DNA from: Chloroflexota bacterium
Lineage (GTDB): Bacteria > Chloroflexota > JAJPGV01
DNA: 64,000 nucleotides
Reading direction: 5' to 3'
Assembly: GCA_021325635.1 (NCBI GenBank)
Contig: JAJPGV010000023.1
Span: 1 to 64,000 of the forward strand
The position numbers were made by a program, and so were the translations under genes. The notes beneath the pieces are model-generated. The model saw nothing but the letters and a program-made list of their open reading frames with translations, did no database searches and was not told the DNA's origin. Of this stretch, positions 7,846 through 16,237 are shown one piece after another. Numbering within the stretch: position 1 is the first letter of the stretch; each line of letters starts with the position of its first letter.

Positions 7846-8273
7846 TTCGCACGCCGGCCGACGGCTCGGAGGCGACCGGCCTGGGCTCGGGCTCACTCGA
7901 GCCGCACGCCGTCGTTACCTGGGCGCGACTGTTCAGCGGAGGCTTGGCTGCCGCCTCGGGACTGGCGCTGACCGGGCTGGTCCTGCTGCGCGATCCTGGT
8001 CCGGAGGAGCAGCGGCTGTTCGTCGTCCTGGCCATGATCTGCGGCATGGCGCTGAGCACCGCCGGCCAGCTCGCGCTGCTGGGCGCGGTCGAGGCACCCA
8101 TTGGGACGGTGCTTCGGGCGTTCAGGCGCGCCGTGCTGATCGGTCTGGCCTGCGCCGGCGCAATCGTGCTCCAGCTCAACTCCGCCTTCACCCTGCCGAA
8201 CCTGGCGTTCATGCTGCTGGTGCTGCTGATTGTGGAGATGATCTTCCTGGCCCGGCGCCAGGATGCATCCTAG
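7842..8273 (+). CDS. Small four-helix membrane protein coupled to the Rad50-like gene
   Basis: I do not recognise this 143-residue protein. After about 25 polar residues it has four predicted membrane helices, including GLALTGLVLL, FVVLAMICGMAL, AVLIGLACAGAIVL and FMLLVLLIVEMIFL, and it ends in ARRQDAS. The GTG start overlaps the Rad50-like stop as GTGA, so it is translated as the fifth member of the resection cluster. Because its partner also carries a membrane hairpin, it may help anchor or shield that complex. That role is inference from position only. Confidence 0.7.
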   Translation: MIRTPADGSEATGLGSGSLEPHAVVTWARLFSGGLAAASGLALTGLVLLRDPGPEEQRLFVVLAMICGMALSTAGQLALLGAVEAPIGTVLRAFRRAVLIGLACAGAIVLQLNSAFTLPNLAFMLLVLLIVEMIFLARRQDAS

Positions 8274-8281
8274 AGCCCCAC

Positions 8282-9322
8282 GTGGGCGGCGCTTCCGGCT
8301 CTTCCTACAATTCGTCCATCGATCTGAACCGTCCCCGCCTCCTCGATCTGCTCGAACGCTTTGCCGGTCGTAAGCTGCTCGTGCTGGGGGACATGGTGGC
8401 CGACGAATACTGGTTCGGCCATCCCACCGGCCGGATCTCGCGCGAGGCACCCATCCCGATCCTGCGGGAGACGTCCCGCGAGACGAAGCCCGGCGGGGCC
8501 ACGAACCCCGGGTACAACGCGCGTACGCTAGGAGCGGAGGTCTTCCTCGCCGGTGTGGTCGGCGACGATGGCTCCGGCCGGGCGCTGTGTCAGACGCTGG
8601 GCCAGGCAGGCATCGACGTGGGCGGCCTGGTGGTCGATCCGCGGCGGCCGACCTACACCAAGATCCGCGTGGTGGCCGGCAGCACACAGGAGATGCCGCA
8701 GCAGGTGGCGCGCATCGATCGCTTCGATGACGGTGAGCTCGATCCGGCGGTGACCAAGCGGGTCATCGAGCACGCCTGCCGGCTGATCCCACAGGTCGAC
8801 GCGCTCCTGATCTCCGACTACGAGAACGGGGTCATCAGCCAGGAGATCGTGGAGGCCTGCCTGCCGGAGGCTATTGCACGGGGCAAGCTGACGTGCGTGG
8901 ATTCGCACGGCGACCTGTTTCGTTTCAGGGGCGCCACAGTGGCTACCCCCAACCAGCCGGAGGCCGAGGCCACGCTGCACCGGACCTTCCACGACCAGGC
9001 TGAGCTGGAGGCCGGCGGCATGGAGCTGGTGCGGGGCATGCAGGCTCGCGGTGTGCTCATCACCCGCGGTAGCGAAGGGATGTCGGTGTTCGAGGTGGAC
9101 GGCACCATCCACCACCTGCCCGTATCCAACCTGTTCGAGGTGCGAGACGTCACCGGCGCCGGCGATACTGTCGCCGCCACGTTCGTGCTGGCGCTGCTGG
9201 CCGGGGCCAACATGCTCGAGGCGGCGCAGCTGGGCAACGTGGCTGCCGGCCAGGTCGTCCGCAAGGTGGGCGCCGCTACCGTCACCCGTGACGAGCTCGC
9301 CCGAGCCATAGCGGCGGGTTAG
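8282..9322 (+). CDS. D-glycero-beta-D-manno-heptose-7-phosphate kinase-like (PfkB family)
   Basis: This ribokinase/PfkB-fold sugar kinase of 346 residues corresponds to the N-terminal half of HldE (RfaE domain I), which phosphorylates heptose 7-phosphate at C1. Visible features are the N-terminal VLGDMVADEYWFG strand-loop, the Gly-rich PGGATNPGYNARTLG segment, and the C-terminal DVTGAGDTVAATF motif with the catalytic Asp and anion hole. The next gene is the matching adenylyltransferase, so the usually fused enzyme is split. The start is GTG 8282; about 20 extra residues precede the domain, so a later start is possible. No gmhA, gmhB or hldD gene is in the window, so the pathway product is uncertain. 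Confidence 0.83.
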   Translation: MGGASGSSYNSSIDLNRPRLLDLLERFAGRKLLVLGDMVADEYWFGHPTGRISREAPIPILRETSRETKPGGATNPGYNARTLGAEVFLAGVVGDDGSGRALCQTLGQAGIDVGGLVVDPRRPTYTKIRVVAGSTQEMPQQVARIDRFDDGELDPAVTKRVIEHACRLIPQVDALLISDYENGVISQEIVEACLPEAIARGKLTCVDSHGDLFRFRGATVATPNQPEAEATLHRTFHDQAELEAGGMELVRGMQARGVLITRGSEGMSVFEVDGTIHHLPVSNLFEVRDVTGAGDTVAATFVLALLAGANMLEAAQLGNVAAGQVVRKVGAATVTRDELARAIAAG

Positions 9323-9329
9323 ACAGCCT

Positions 9330-9800
9330 GTGTCGACGCTTACCGAAGCCGCCGACCAGGTGCGCCGCGCTCAGCGCAGCGGCCGGCGCGTGGTGTTCAC
9401 CAACGGCGTGTTCGATCTGCTGCACGTTGGCCATCTGCGCTACTTGCAGGAGGCGCGCGAGCTTGGCGACATGCTGGTGGTGGGGCTCAACAGCGATGCG
9501 TCGACGCGGACGATCAAGGGCGACAAGCGGCCCCTGGTGCAGGAGTCGGAGCGGGCGGAGCTGCTGCTCGGCCTGCGCTGCGTGGACCTGGTCGTGCCGT
9601 TCGACGAGCCGACGGCCGAGCGCCTGGTCGACGCGCTGCGACCCGACGTCTACGTCAAGGGCGGGGACTACAGCGTCGACCAGCTGCCCGAAGCGCGCAT
9701 CGTGGAGCGCTACGGGGGCGAAGTGAAGGTGCTGCTGCAGGTCGAGGGCCGATCGACGACCGACCTCGTCGATACCATTCGGCAGCGCTTTTGTCCGTAG
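9330..9800 (+). CDS. D-glycero-beta-D-manno-heptose 1-phosphate adenylyltransferase-like
   Basis: This 156-residue nucleotidyltransferase of the cytidylyltransferase-like fold matches HldE domain II (RfaE2). VFTNGVFDLLHVGHLRYL holds the HxGH nucleotide-binding motif, VGLNSDAS follows, and the C-terminal GRSTTDLVDTI contains the STT motif. It would convert heptose 1-phosphate to ADP-heptose. GTG 9330 lies 7 nt after the kinase stop, and the end overlaps murJ. The same family also includes enzymes for other sugar phosphates, so the exact substrate is inferred from the kinase neighbour. Confidence 0.85.
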   Translation: MSTLTEAADQVRRAQRSGRRVVFTNGVFDLLHVGHLRYLQEARELGDMLVVGLNSDASTRTIKGDKRPLVQESERAELLLGLRCVDLVVPFDEPTAERLVDALRPDVYVKGGDYSVDQLPEARIVERYGGEVKVLLQVEGRSTTDLVDTIRQRFCP

Positions 9801-11431
9801 ATCCGCCGGCGGCAGCTGCATTCGTGGAGGAGGCAAAGCCGCAGCGCCGGCCCATCACTGTAGCCCGCGCCGCCGGATTGATCATGGCTGGGCAAATTGC
9901 CAGCCGTGTGCTGGGCTTCGCTCGCGACGCGGTCACGGCGGCGCTGTTTGGGCGAACGGGCGCGACCGATGCCTTCTTTGCTGCCCAAACGGTGTCGCAA
10001 ACGGTCTACGACCTGCTGGTCGGAACGACGATCACCGCGGCGCTGATCCCCATCTTCTCGGAGCACGCGGACCGCGAGGATCTGTCGGAGCTGTGGCGGA
10101 TCGCCAGCGTGGTGATCACGCTGGGCATTCTGCTGCTGTCCGGCCTGGCGGCGGTGCTGGTGGTCTTCGCCCCCCAGGTGATGGGCGTGACGGTGCAGTT
10201 CGGCGAGGTCGCGGATCAGCAGCTGGCCGTGTCGCTGGCCAGGATCGTGATGCCCTCGTTCGTCTTCCTGGGCCTGTCGGGGATCGTGTCCTCGCTGCTG
10301 TATTCCATGCGCAACTTCCTGTACTCGGCGTTCTCCGTGGCCGCCTACAACGGCGCCATCGTCGTCAGCGCCATCCTGTTCCATCGCCAGCTGGGCGTCG
10401 GATCCCTGGCGGCGGGCATGGTTGTCGGGTCGCTCGGTATGGTGCTGCTGCAGCTTCCGCCGCTGATGCGTACCCGGATGCGCTTCCGCTTCTCACTGAA
10501 CCTGAAACACCCCGAGGTGCGGCGGATCGGCCGGCTGTACCTGCCCGTGGCGCTGGGCATGATCGTGACGATCATCGGCATCATCGTCGACCGGCGCCTG
10601 GCGTCGCAAACCGGCTCGGGCAACATCTCGGCCATGCAGTACGCCACCAAGATCGTGCAGCTGCCTCTCGGCCTGATCTCGACGGCCCTGGGCGTGGCCA
10701 TCCTGCCGACGCTGGCCCGGCACGCGCTTCAGCCGGGGCTGGAGCAGTACAAAGCCGTCCTGACGCGCGGCCTCAAGTTCGTGCTGGCGCTGATCCTGCC
10801 CATGACGGTGGCGGTCCTGGCGCTGAACAACCAGATCCTGGGCGTGGTGTATCAGCACGGGCAGTACACTGCCGGCGACCGCCAGGTCACGGCGCTGGCG
10901 CTGTACCTGTATGCGCCGCAGCTGCCCTTCGCCGCCATCGACTATCTGCTGATCTCCGCCTTCTATGCCCTCAAGAACACCCTCGTGCCCGCGGCGCTGG
11001 GGGCAGTTGGCGTCTGCATCTACCTGGTCGTGGCTCTGACACTGGTCGGCCGGTTGGGCTTTCCCGCCCTGGTGCTGGCCAACACCGTGCAGAACTCGGC
11101 CCACGGGGTCATCCTGCTGGTCCTGCTGTGGCGCCAGCTTGGTGGGCTGCGTGGCTATACTCTGGCCGAATCGACCCTGAAAATGCTCGCTGCCTCGGTG
11201 GCCATGGCGGCCGCTTCGCTCCTGGTGCTCAACGGGTTGAACCTCGTGACCAGCGTCAACAGCCTGCGTGGCCAGCTCGCCGAGCTGGTGCTGGCAGGAG
11301 GCGCCGGCATAGCGGCTTATGCCGTCCTGGTGTCCGTGCTGCGCGTACCTGAAGCGCGCCTGGTGTGGGACGTCGTGGGCCAGCGGCTGCGCAGCGCCCG
11401 ACGGCTGCCCGAGCTGAGCGAAGAGGCATGA
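9791..11431 (+). CDS. murJ: MurJ/MviN lipid II flippase
   Basis: This is a MOP-superfamily membrane protein that flips lipid II during peptidoglycan synthesis. The 546 residues contain about 14 hydrophobic helices. The N-terminal AGQIASRVLGFARDAVTA followed by ATDAFFAAQ is the hallmark of the family. I accept the TTG start at 9791, which overlaps the preceding stop by 10 nt, because the next ATG (about 9883) would cut into the first helix. Downstream the stop overlaps the UbiA-family gene as ATGA. Its presence with the heptose and polyprenyl-phosphate genes marks an envelope operon. Confidence 0.9.
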   Translation: MSVDPPAAAAFVEEAKPQRRPITVARAAGLIMAGQIASRVLGFARDAVTAALFGRTGATDAFFAAQTVSQTVYDLLVGTTITAALIPIFSEHADREDLSELWRIASVVITLGILLLSGLAAVLVVFAPQVMGVTVQFGEVADQQLAVSLARIVMPSFVFLGLSGIVSSLLYSMRNFLYSAFSVAAYNGAIVVSAILFHRQLGVGSLAAGMVVGSLGMVLLQLPPLMRTRMRFRFSLNLKHPEVRRIGRLYLPVALGMIVTIIGIIVDRRLASQTGSGNISAMQYATKIVQLPLGLISTALGVAILPTLARHALQPGLEQYKAVLTRGLKFVLALILPMTVAVLALNNQILGVVYQHGQYTAGDRQVTALALYLYAPQLPFAAIDYLLISAFYALKNTLVPAALGAVGVCIYLVVALTLVGRLGFPALVLANTVQNSAHGVILLVLLWRQLGGLRGYTLAESTLKMLAASVAMAAASLLVLNGLNLVTSVNSLRGQLAELVLAGGAGIAAYAVLVSVLRVPEARLVWDVVGQRLRSARRLPELSEEA

Positions 11432-12351
11432 GCAGCGAAGCCGCGGTCGCTCCGTCGACGGTGAGTCAGCAGGGCGTCGTGCCCGCTCTGCTGTCGAGTG
11501 CGCGCCCTAAGCAGTGGACCAAGAACCTGATCCTGTTTGGGCCGCTCGTCTTTGCCTACGATCTGTTCCAGGGCCACCTGGCCATCCTCGCGGCGGGGGC
11601 CTTCGTGGCCTTCTGCCTGGTGTCCAGCGCCATCTACGCCGTCAACGACCTGGCGGACGTCGAGAACGACCGGCAGCACCCGGTCAAGCGCTACCGCGCG
11701 CTGGCCGCAGGGCGCGTCACCAGCTCGCAGATGGCGGCATGGGCCTGCCTGCTGGCCGCGGCGGGGCTTGCCGTAGCGTTCGTGGTCGACCCCGCTGTCG
11801 GCCTGGCGGCGGCGGCCTACCTGGTGCTCATGCTGGCCTATTCCCTGAAGGTGAAGCACCTGGTCATCCTGGACGCCTTCGCCATCGCCGCCGGGTTCAT
11901 CCTACGGGCGGTCGCCGGTGCGCTGGCGATTCACGTGGTGATCTCCCCCTGGCTGTACGTCTGCACCCTGCTGCTGGCGCTGTTCCTCGGCTTCAGCAAG
12001 CGCTACAACGAGCTGCTGGTCCTGCAGGACGGCGCCGGCGACCACCGTCCCATCCTGGATGAGTACACGCCCGAGATGCTGCAGCAGCTGATGTCGATCA
12101 TCGTGGCCTCGACCATCATGGCCTACTCGCTGTACACCTTCTCGGCCGATTCGCTGCCTGCCAATCACAGCATGATGCTGACCATTCCCTTCGTGATGTA
12201 CGGCGTTTTCCGCTACCAGTACCTGGTCCATCGAAAGAACCTCGGCGGCGCCCCGGAGCAGGTGCTGCTGCGGGACGTGCCGTTGATGATCGACATCCTG
12301 CTGTGGGGCCTTACGGCCGTGCTGGTGCTCTACTTGGGGCTGAACAGATGA
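11428..12351 (+). CDS. UbiA-family decaprenyl-phosphate phosphoribosyltransferase-like protein
   Basis: This is an integral-membrane UbiA-superfamily transferase of 307 residues. ARPKQWTKNLILFGPLVF and YAVNDLADVENDRQHP (the NDxxDxxxD prenyl-diphosphate site) are characteristic of the actinobacterial DPPR synthase group (Rv3806c type), which makes decaprenylphosphoryl ribose-5-phosphate for arabinan precursors. The second site reads FLGFSKRYNEL. ATG 11428 overlaps the murJ stop as ATGA. It may make a lipid-linked pentose donor. Other UbiA enzymes such as MenA or UbiA proper are less likely given the KQWTKN motif. Confidence 0.8.
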   Translation: MSSEAAVAPSTVSQQGVVPALLSSARPKQWTKNLILFGPLVFAYDLFQGHLAILAAGAFVAFCLVSSAIYAVNDLADVENDRQHPVKRYRALAAGRVTSSQMAAWACLLAAAGLAVAFVVDPAVGLAAAAYLVLMLAYSLKVKHLVILDAFAIAAGFILRAVAGALAIHVVISPWLYVCTLLLALFLGFSKRYNELLVLQDGAGDHRPILDEYTPEMLQQLMSIIVASTIMAYSLYTFSADSLPANHSMMLTIPFVMYGVFRYQYLVHRKNLGGAPEQVLLRDVPLMIDILLWGLTAVLVLYLGLNR

Positions 12352-12370
12352 GATCGCACTTAGGGAGGAC

Positions 12371-13501
<1,131 letters not shown>

Positions 13502-13596
13502 CGTGACGCTCGCCCTCGGGCCGGTCCCTGGCTGATCCGCGGGCGCCGGGGCGCTATCGCCTGCGGCGCAGCCTGCTGTTATGCGCCGCCGGGGCA

Positions 13597-14538
13597 GTGG
13601 TGGGCTTCCTGGCGCTTGGCCTGTACGGCGATTTGTCGAAGGTCGGCGGCGCCCTGTTGCATTTCCGCTGGGTCCTGCTGCCGGCCATTCTCGGCCTGAC
13701 GCTGGCAAACTACGGCATTCGCTTCCTGAAGTGGCACTACTACATGGGGCAGCTGGGAGTGGACATCGGCTGGCGCGACAGCCTGGCGGTGTTCCTCGGC
13801 GGGCTGGCGATGGTGGTGACGCCGGGCAAGGTGGGCGAATTCTTCAAGGCTTACCTGGTGCGCCGGGTGGCCGGCACGCCGGTGGCCCGCACCATGCCTG
13901 TCGTGGTATGCGAACGGCTGACGGACGGCGTGGCGATGATCGGCCTGTCGTCGGCCGGGCTGGTGCTGTTCGGCTACGGCTGGCAGGCGATTGCCGCCGT
14001 AGCCGCGCTGGCCGTCGCGCTGATCGTGGCGGTGCAGTACCGGCCGCTGGCGCTGGCCCTGCTGTCCCTGGGCGAGCGCGTGCCCTTCCTTGCCGGCCGG
14101 ATGCACCACCTGCACGAGTTCTACGATGCCGCGTACCGCCTGCTGCGGTTCCGCAACCTGGCCCTGGCCGTGGGCATGGGCCTGGTCTCATGGGCGGGCG
14201 AATGCATCGCCTTCTACCTGGTTCTCACCGGCTTGGGATTGAGCGGAGATCGGCTGCTGACGGCATCGTTCTTCGTGCTGGCCGTCTCCACGCTGCTGGG
14301 GTCGCTGTCGCTGCTGCCGGGCGGCCTGGGCGTGGCCGATGGCAGCATCACCGGGCTGCTGCTGGCGGTGGCTGTGGTCGGGCGGGACGAGGCGGTCGCC
14401 GCCACGCTGCTGATCCGCTTCTGCACGCTGTGGTTCGGGGTCAGCCTGGGCCTGGCGACGCTGGCCGTCTGCCGCTCGCGCTTGGGCCTTGGCAAAGGGC
14501 TCGCGCCGTCGCTTACCGCTTCGGCGCCCGCTTCCTGA
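13597..14538 (+). CDS. Lysylphosphatidylglycerol synthase TM-region / flippase-like membrane protein
   Basis: This polytopic protein of the YbhN/UPF0104 (LPG_synthase_TM) family has about eight helices. The family hallmark VTPGKVGEFFKAYLVRR is present, with PVVVCERLTDG after it and LLPGGLGVADGSITGLL near the C-terminus. These proteins are thought to move lipid-linked compounds. The first ATG/GTG/TTG in frame is GTG 13597, yet the open frame upstream (from 13507) encodes RYRLRRSLLLCAAGA, which looks like the missing basic cap and first half of helix 1. CTG 13561 or CTG 13528 may be the true start. Confidence 0.83.
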   Translation: MVGFLALGLYGDLSKVGGALLHFRWVLLPAILGLTLANYGIRFLKWHYYMGQLGVDIGWRDSLAVFLGGLAMVVTPGKVGEFFKAYLVRRVAGTPVARTMPVVVCERLTDGVAMIGLSSAGLVLFGYGWQAIAAVAALAVALIVAVQYRPLALALLSLGERVPFLAGRMHHLHEFYDAAYRLLRFRNLALAVGMGLVSWAGECIAFYLVLTGLGLSGDRLLTASFFVLAVSTLLGSLSLLPGGLGVADGSITGLLLAVAVVGRDEAVAATLLIRFCTLWFGVSLGLATLAVCRSRLGLGKGLAPSLTASAPAS

Positions 14539-14565
14539 AGAAGCCCGCTGCGCTAGCCTGTCAAC

Positions 14566-14571
14566 TACAAT
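14566..14571 (+). promoter_or_regulatory. -10 hexamer just upstream of tlyA
   Basis: TACAAT overlaps the first possible ATG (14570) and ends 10 nt before the second ATG (14582). This favours initiation at 14582 from a very short or absent leader. No clear -35 was seen. Confidence 0.3.
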
Positions 14572-15373
14572 GGCCGCGAGGATGCGATTGGATGTCCTGC
14601 TTGTCGAGCGCGGCCTGGCGCCGTCTCGAGAGCGCGCACAGGCACTGATCCTCGAGGGCGCGGTTCGGGTGGCCGGCGAGACTTCCGCGCGGGCCGGAGC
14701 GGCAGTAGCCGTCGACGCTTCCATCGAAGTGGCCGAAGACCGCCAGCCTTTCGTTTCTCGCGGAGGGCTGAAGCTGCGCCGGGCCCTGGACGCGTTTCAC
14801 ATCGACGTGGGCGGCCGGATCTGCCTGGACGTGGGATCGAGCACCGGCGGCTTCAGCGACTGTTTGCTGCAGGCGGGCGCGGCCCGCGTCTACGCCATCG
14901 ACGTCGGGCGCGGCCAGCTGGATTGGAAGCTGCGGCAAGATCCCAGGGTCGTGGTGATGGAGAAGACCAATATCCGCTATCTAACCGCGCTTCCCGAGCG
15001 GCCGGAGCTCGCCGCCGTCGACGTGTCGTTCATCTCCTTGAGCAAGGTGCTGGAGCCCGTCACCGGGCTGCTGCTGGGCAGCGAGCAGGTCGGCGAGGGC
15101 GCTGGCTGGCCGCAAATGGTGGCGCTGGTCAAGCCGCAGTTCGAGGCGGGGCCGAAGGGCGCGCCGAAAGGCGTGGTGCGCGACCCGGAGGTCCACAAGC
15201 GGGTGCTGCTGGCGGCCACCGGCCATGCCCGCGAGCTCGGCTGGGCAGCGCGCGGGCTGGTCGAGTCGCCAATCACCGGACCGGCGGGCAACCGTGAGTT
15301 CCTGCTGTGGCTGGCGCGAACCGGCGAGGACGTCGTGGACGCGGAGGCGGTGGCGCGATGCGTGGCCGGGTGA
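14570..15373 (+). CDS. tlyA: TlyA-family rRNA 2'-O-methyltransferase
   Basis: TlyA methylates ribose 2'-O positions of 16S and 23S rRNA (C1409/C1920 in mycobacteria). The 267 residues start with an S4 RNA-binding domain (RLDVLLVERGLAPSRERAQ) and continue with an FtsJ-like Rossmann domain, with CLDVGSSTGGFSDCLLQ as the SAM site. Lys, Asp and Glu positions in GGLKLRRAL, AIDVG and KPQFEAG fit the catalytic set. ATG 14570 and ATG 14582 are both possible. The last 16 bases overlap nadK. The tlyA-nadK-recN order is common in bacteria. Confidence 0.88.
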   Translation: MAARMRLDVLLVERGLAPSRERAQALILEGAVRVAGETSARAGAAVAVDASIEVAEDRQPFVSRGGLKLRRALDAFHIDVGGRICLDVGSSTGGFSDCLLQAGAARVYAIDVGRGQLDWKLRQDPRVVVMEKTNIRYLTALPERPELAAVDVSFISLSKVLEPVTGLLLGSEQVGEGAGWPQMVALVKPQFEAGPKGAPKGVVRDPEVHKRVLLAATGHARELGWAARGLVESPITGPAGNREFLLWLARTGEDVVDAEAVARCVAG

Positions 15374-16206
15374 AGACGGTCTCGGTCCTCTACAACCCGG
15401 CCGTTCCCGGCGCCGAGGAGCTGTCGCTGGCGATCGACGCCATGATGGCCGAGCGCGGTCTGACCGTCAGCAGGTGTCCAATCGAGCGCCGCACCGAGTC
15501 GAAGCCGTGCATCGATGGGGCGGAGCTGATCGTAACCCTGGGGGGCGACGGCACGCTGCTGCGGGCGGCGCACTTCGCCGCCGAGCCGGGCATTCCGATC
15601 CTTGGGGTCAATCTCGGCAAGCTTGGCTTCCTGTGCGACATCGGGCCGGACAACGTGCTCGCTCGGATGCCGGCCTACCTCGACGGACAGAGCGAGATCG
15701 AAGAGCGGCTGATGCTGGAGGCGACGCACCTGCGAGGCGGCCGTCCCATCTCCTGCGGCCACGGGCTCAACGACGTGGTGCTCGGGCATGCGTCCATTTC
15801 CAACATCATCCGGGTCAACGCTTCCATCAACGGCAACACCTTGACCGCGTTCGCGGGCGATGGGGTTATCGTGGCAACGCCGTCGGGATCGACAGGCTAC
15901 TCGTTTGCCGCGGGCGGTCCCATCGTCCATCCCGCCGACCAGCACCTGCTGCTGACGCCTATCAATCCGCACAAGCCCCGTTTCGGGTCCGTCGTCGTCC
16001 CACCGCAGTCGGTCATCAGCCTGGAGCTGGATACGGATAGGCCGGCCGTGATGAGCGTCGACGGCGAACCGGCGACGCCGGTCGAGAGCGGCGACGTGAT
16101 CGAAGTTCGGGAGAGCCCCTACCGCACACGACTGCTGCGGCGGGATTCGGAACGGTACTTCTTCGAAGCGCTGCGGCGGACGCTGAAGTATGGCCTGGAG
16201 CCGTGA
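15358..16206 (+). CDS. nadK: NAD kinase
   Basis: This ATP-NAD kinase makes NADP+. In 282 residues it shows VTLGGDGTLLRA (GGDG), NLGKLGFL, LNDVVL (the Asn-Asp/Glu pair), and TPSGSTGYSFAAGGP, all diagnostic. ATG 15358 lies inside the end of tlyA, so the genes are coupled; GTG 15370 is a possible alternative start. Confidence 0.92.
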   Translation: MRGRVKTVSVLYNPAVPGAEELSLAIDAMMAERGLTVSRCPIERRTESKPCIDGAELIVTLGGDGTLLRAAHFAAEPGIPILGVNLGKLGFLCDIGPDNVLARMPAYLDGQSEIEERLMLEATHLRGGRPISCGHGLNDVVLGHASISNIIRVNASINGNTLTAFAGDGVIVATPSGSTGYSFAAGGPIVHPADQHLLLTPINPHKPRFGSVVVPPQSVISLELDTDRPAVMSVDGEPATPVESGDVIEVRESPYRTRLLRRDSERYFFEALRRTLKYGLEP

Positions 16207-16237
16207 CGAAGAGGGCCGCCAGGGGTCGTAAGCCCGC

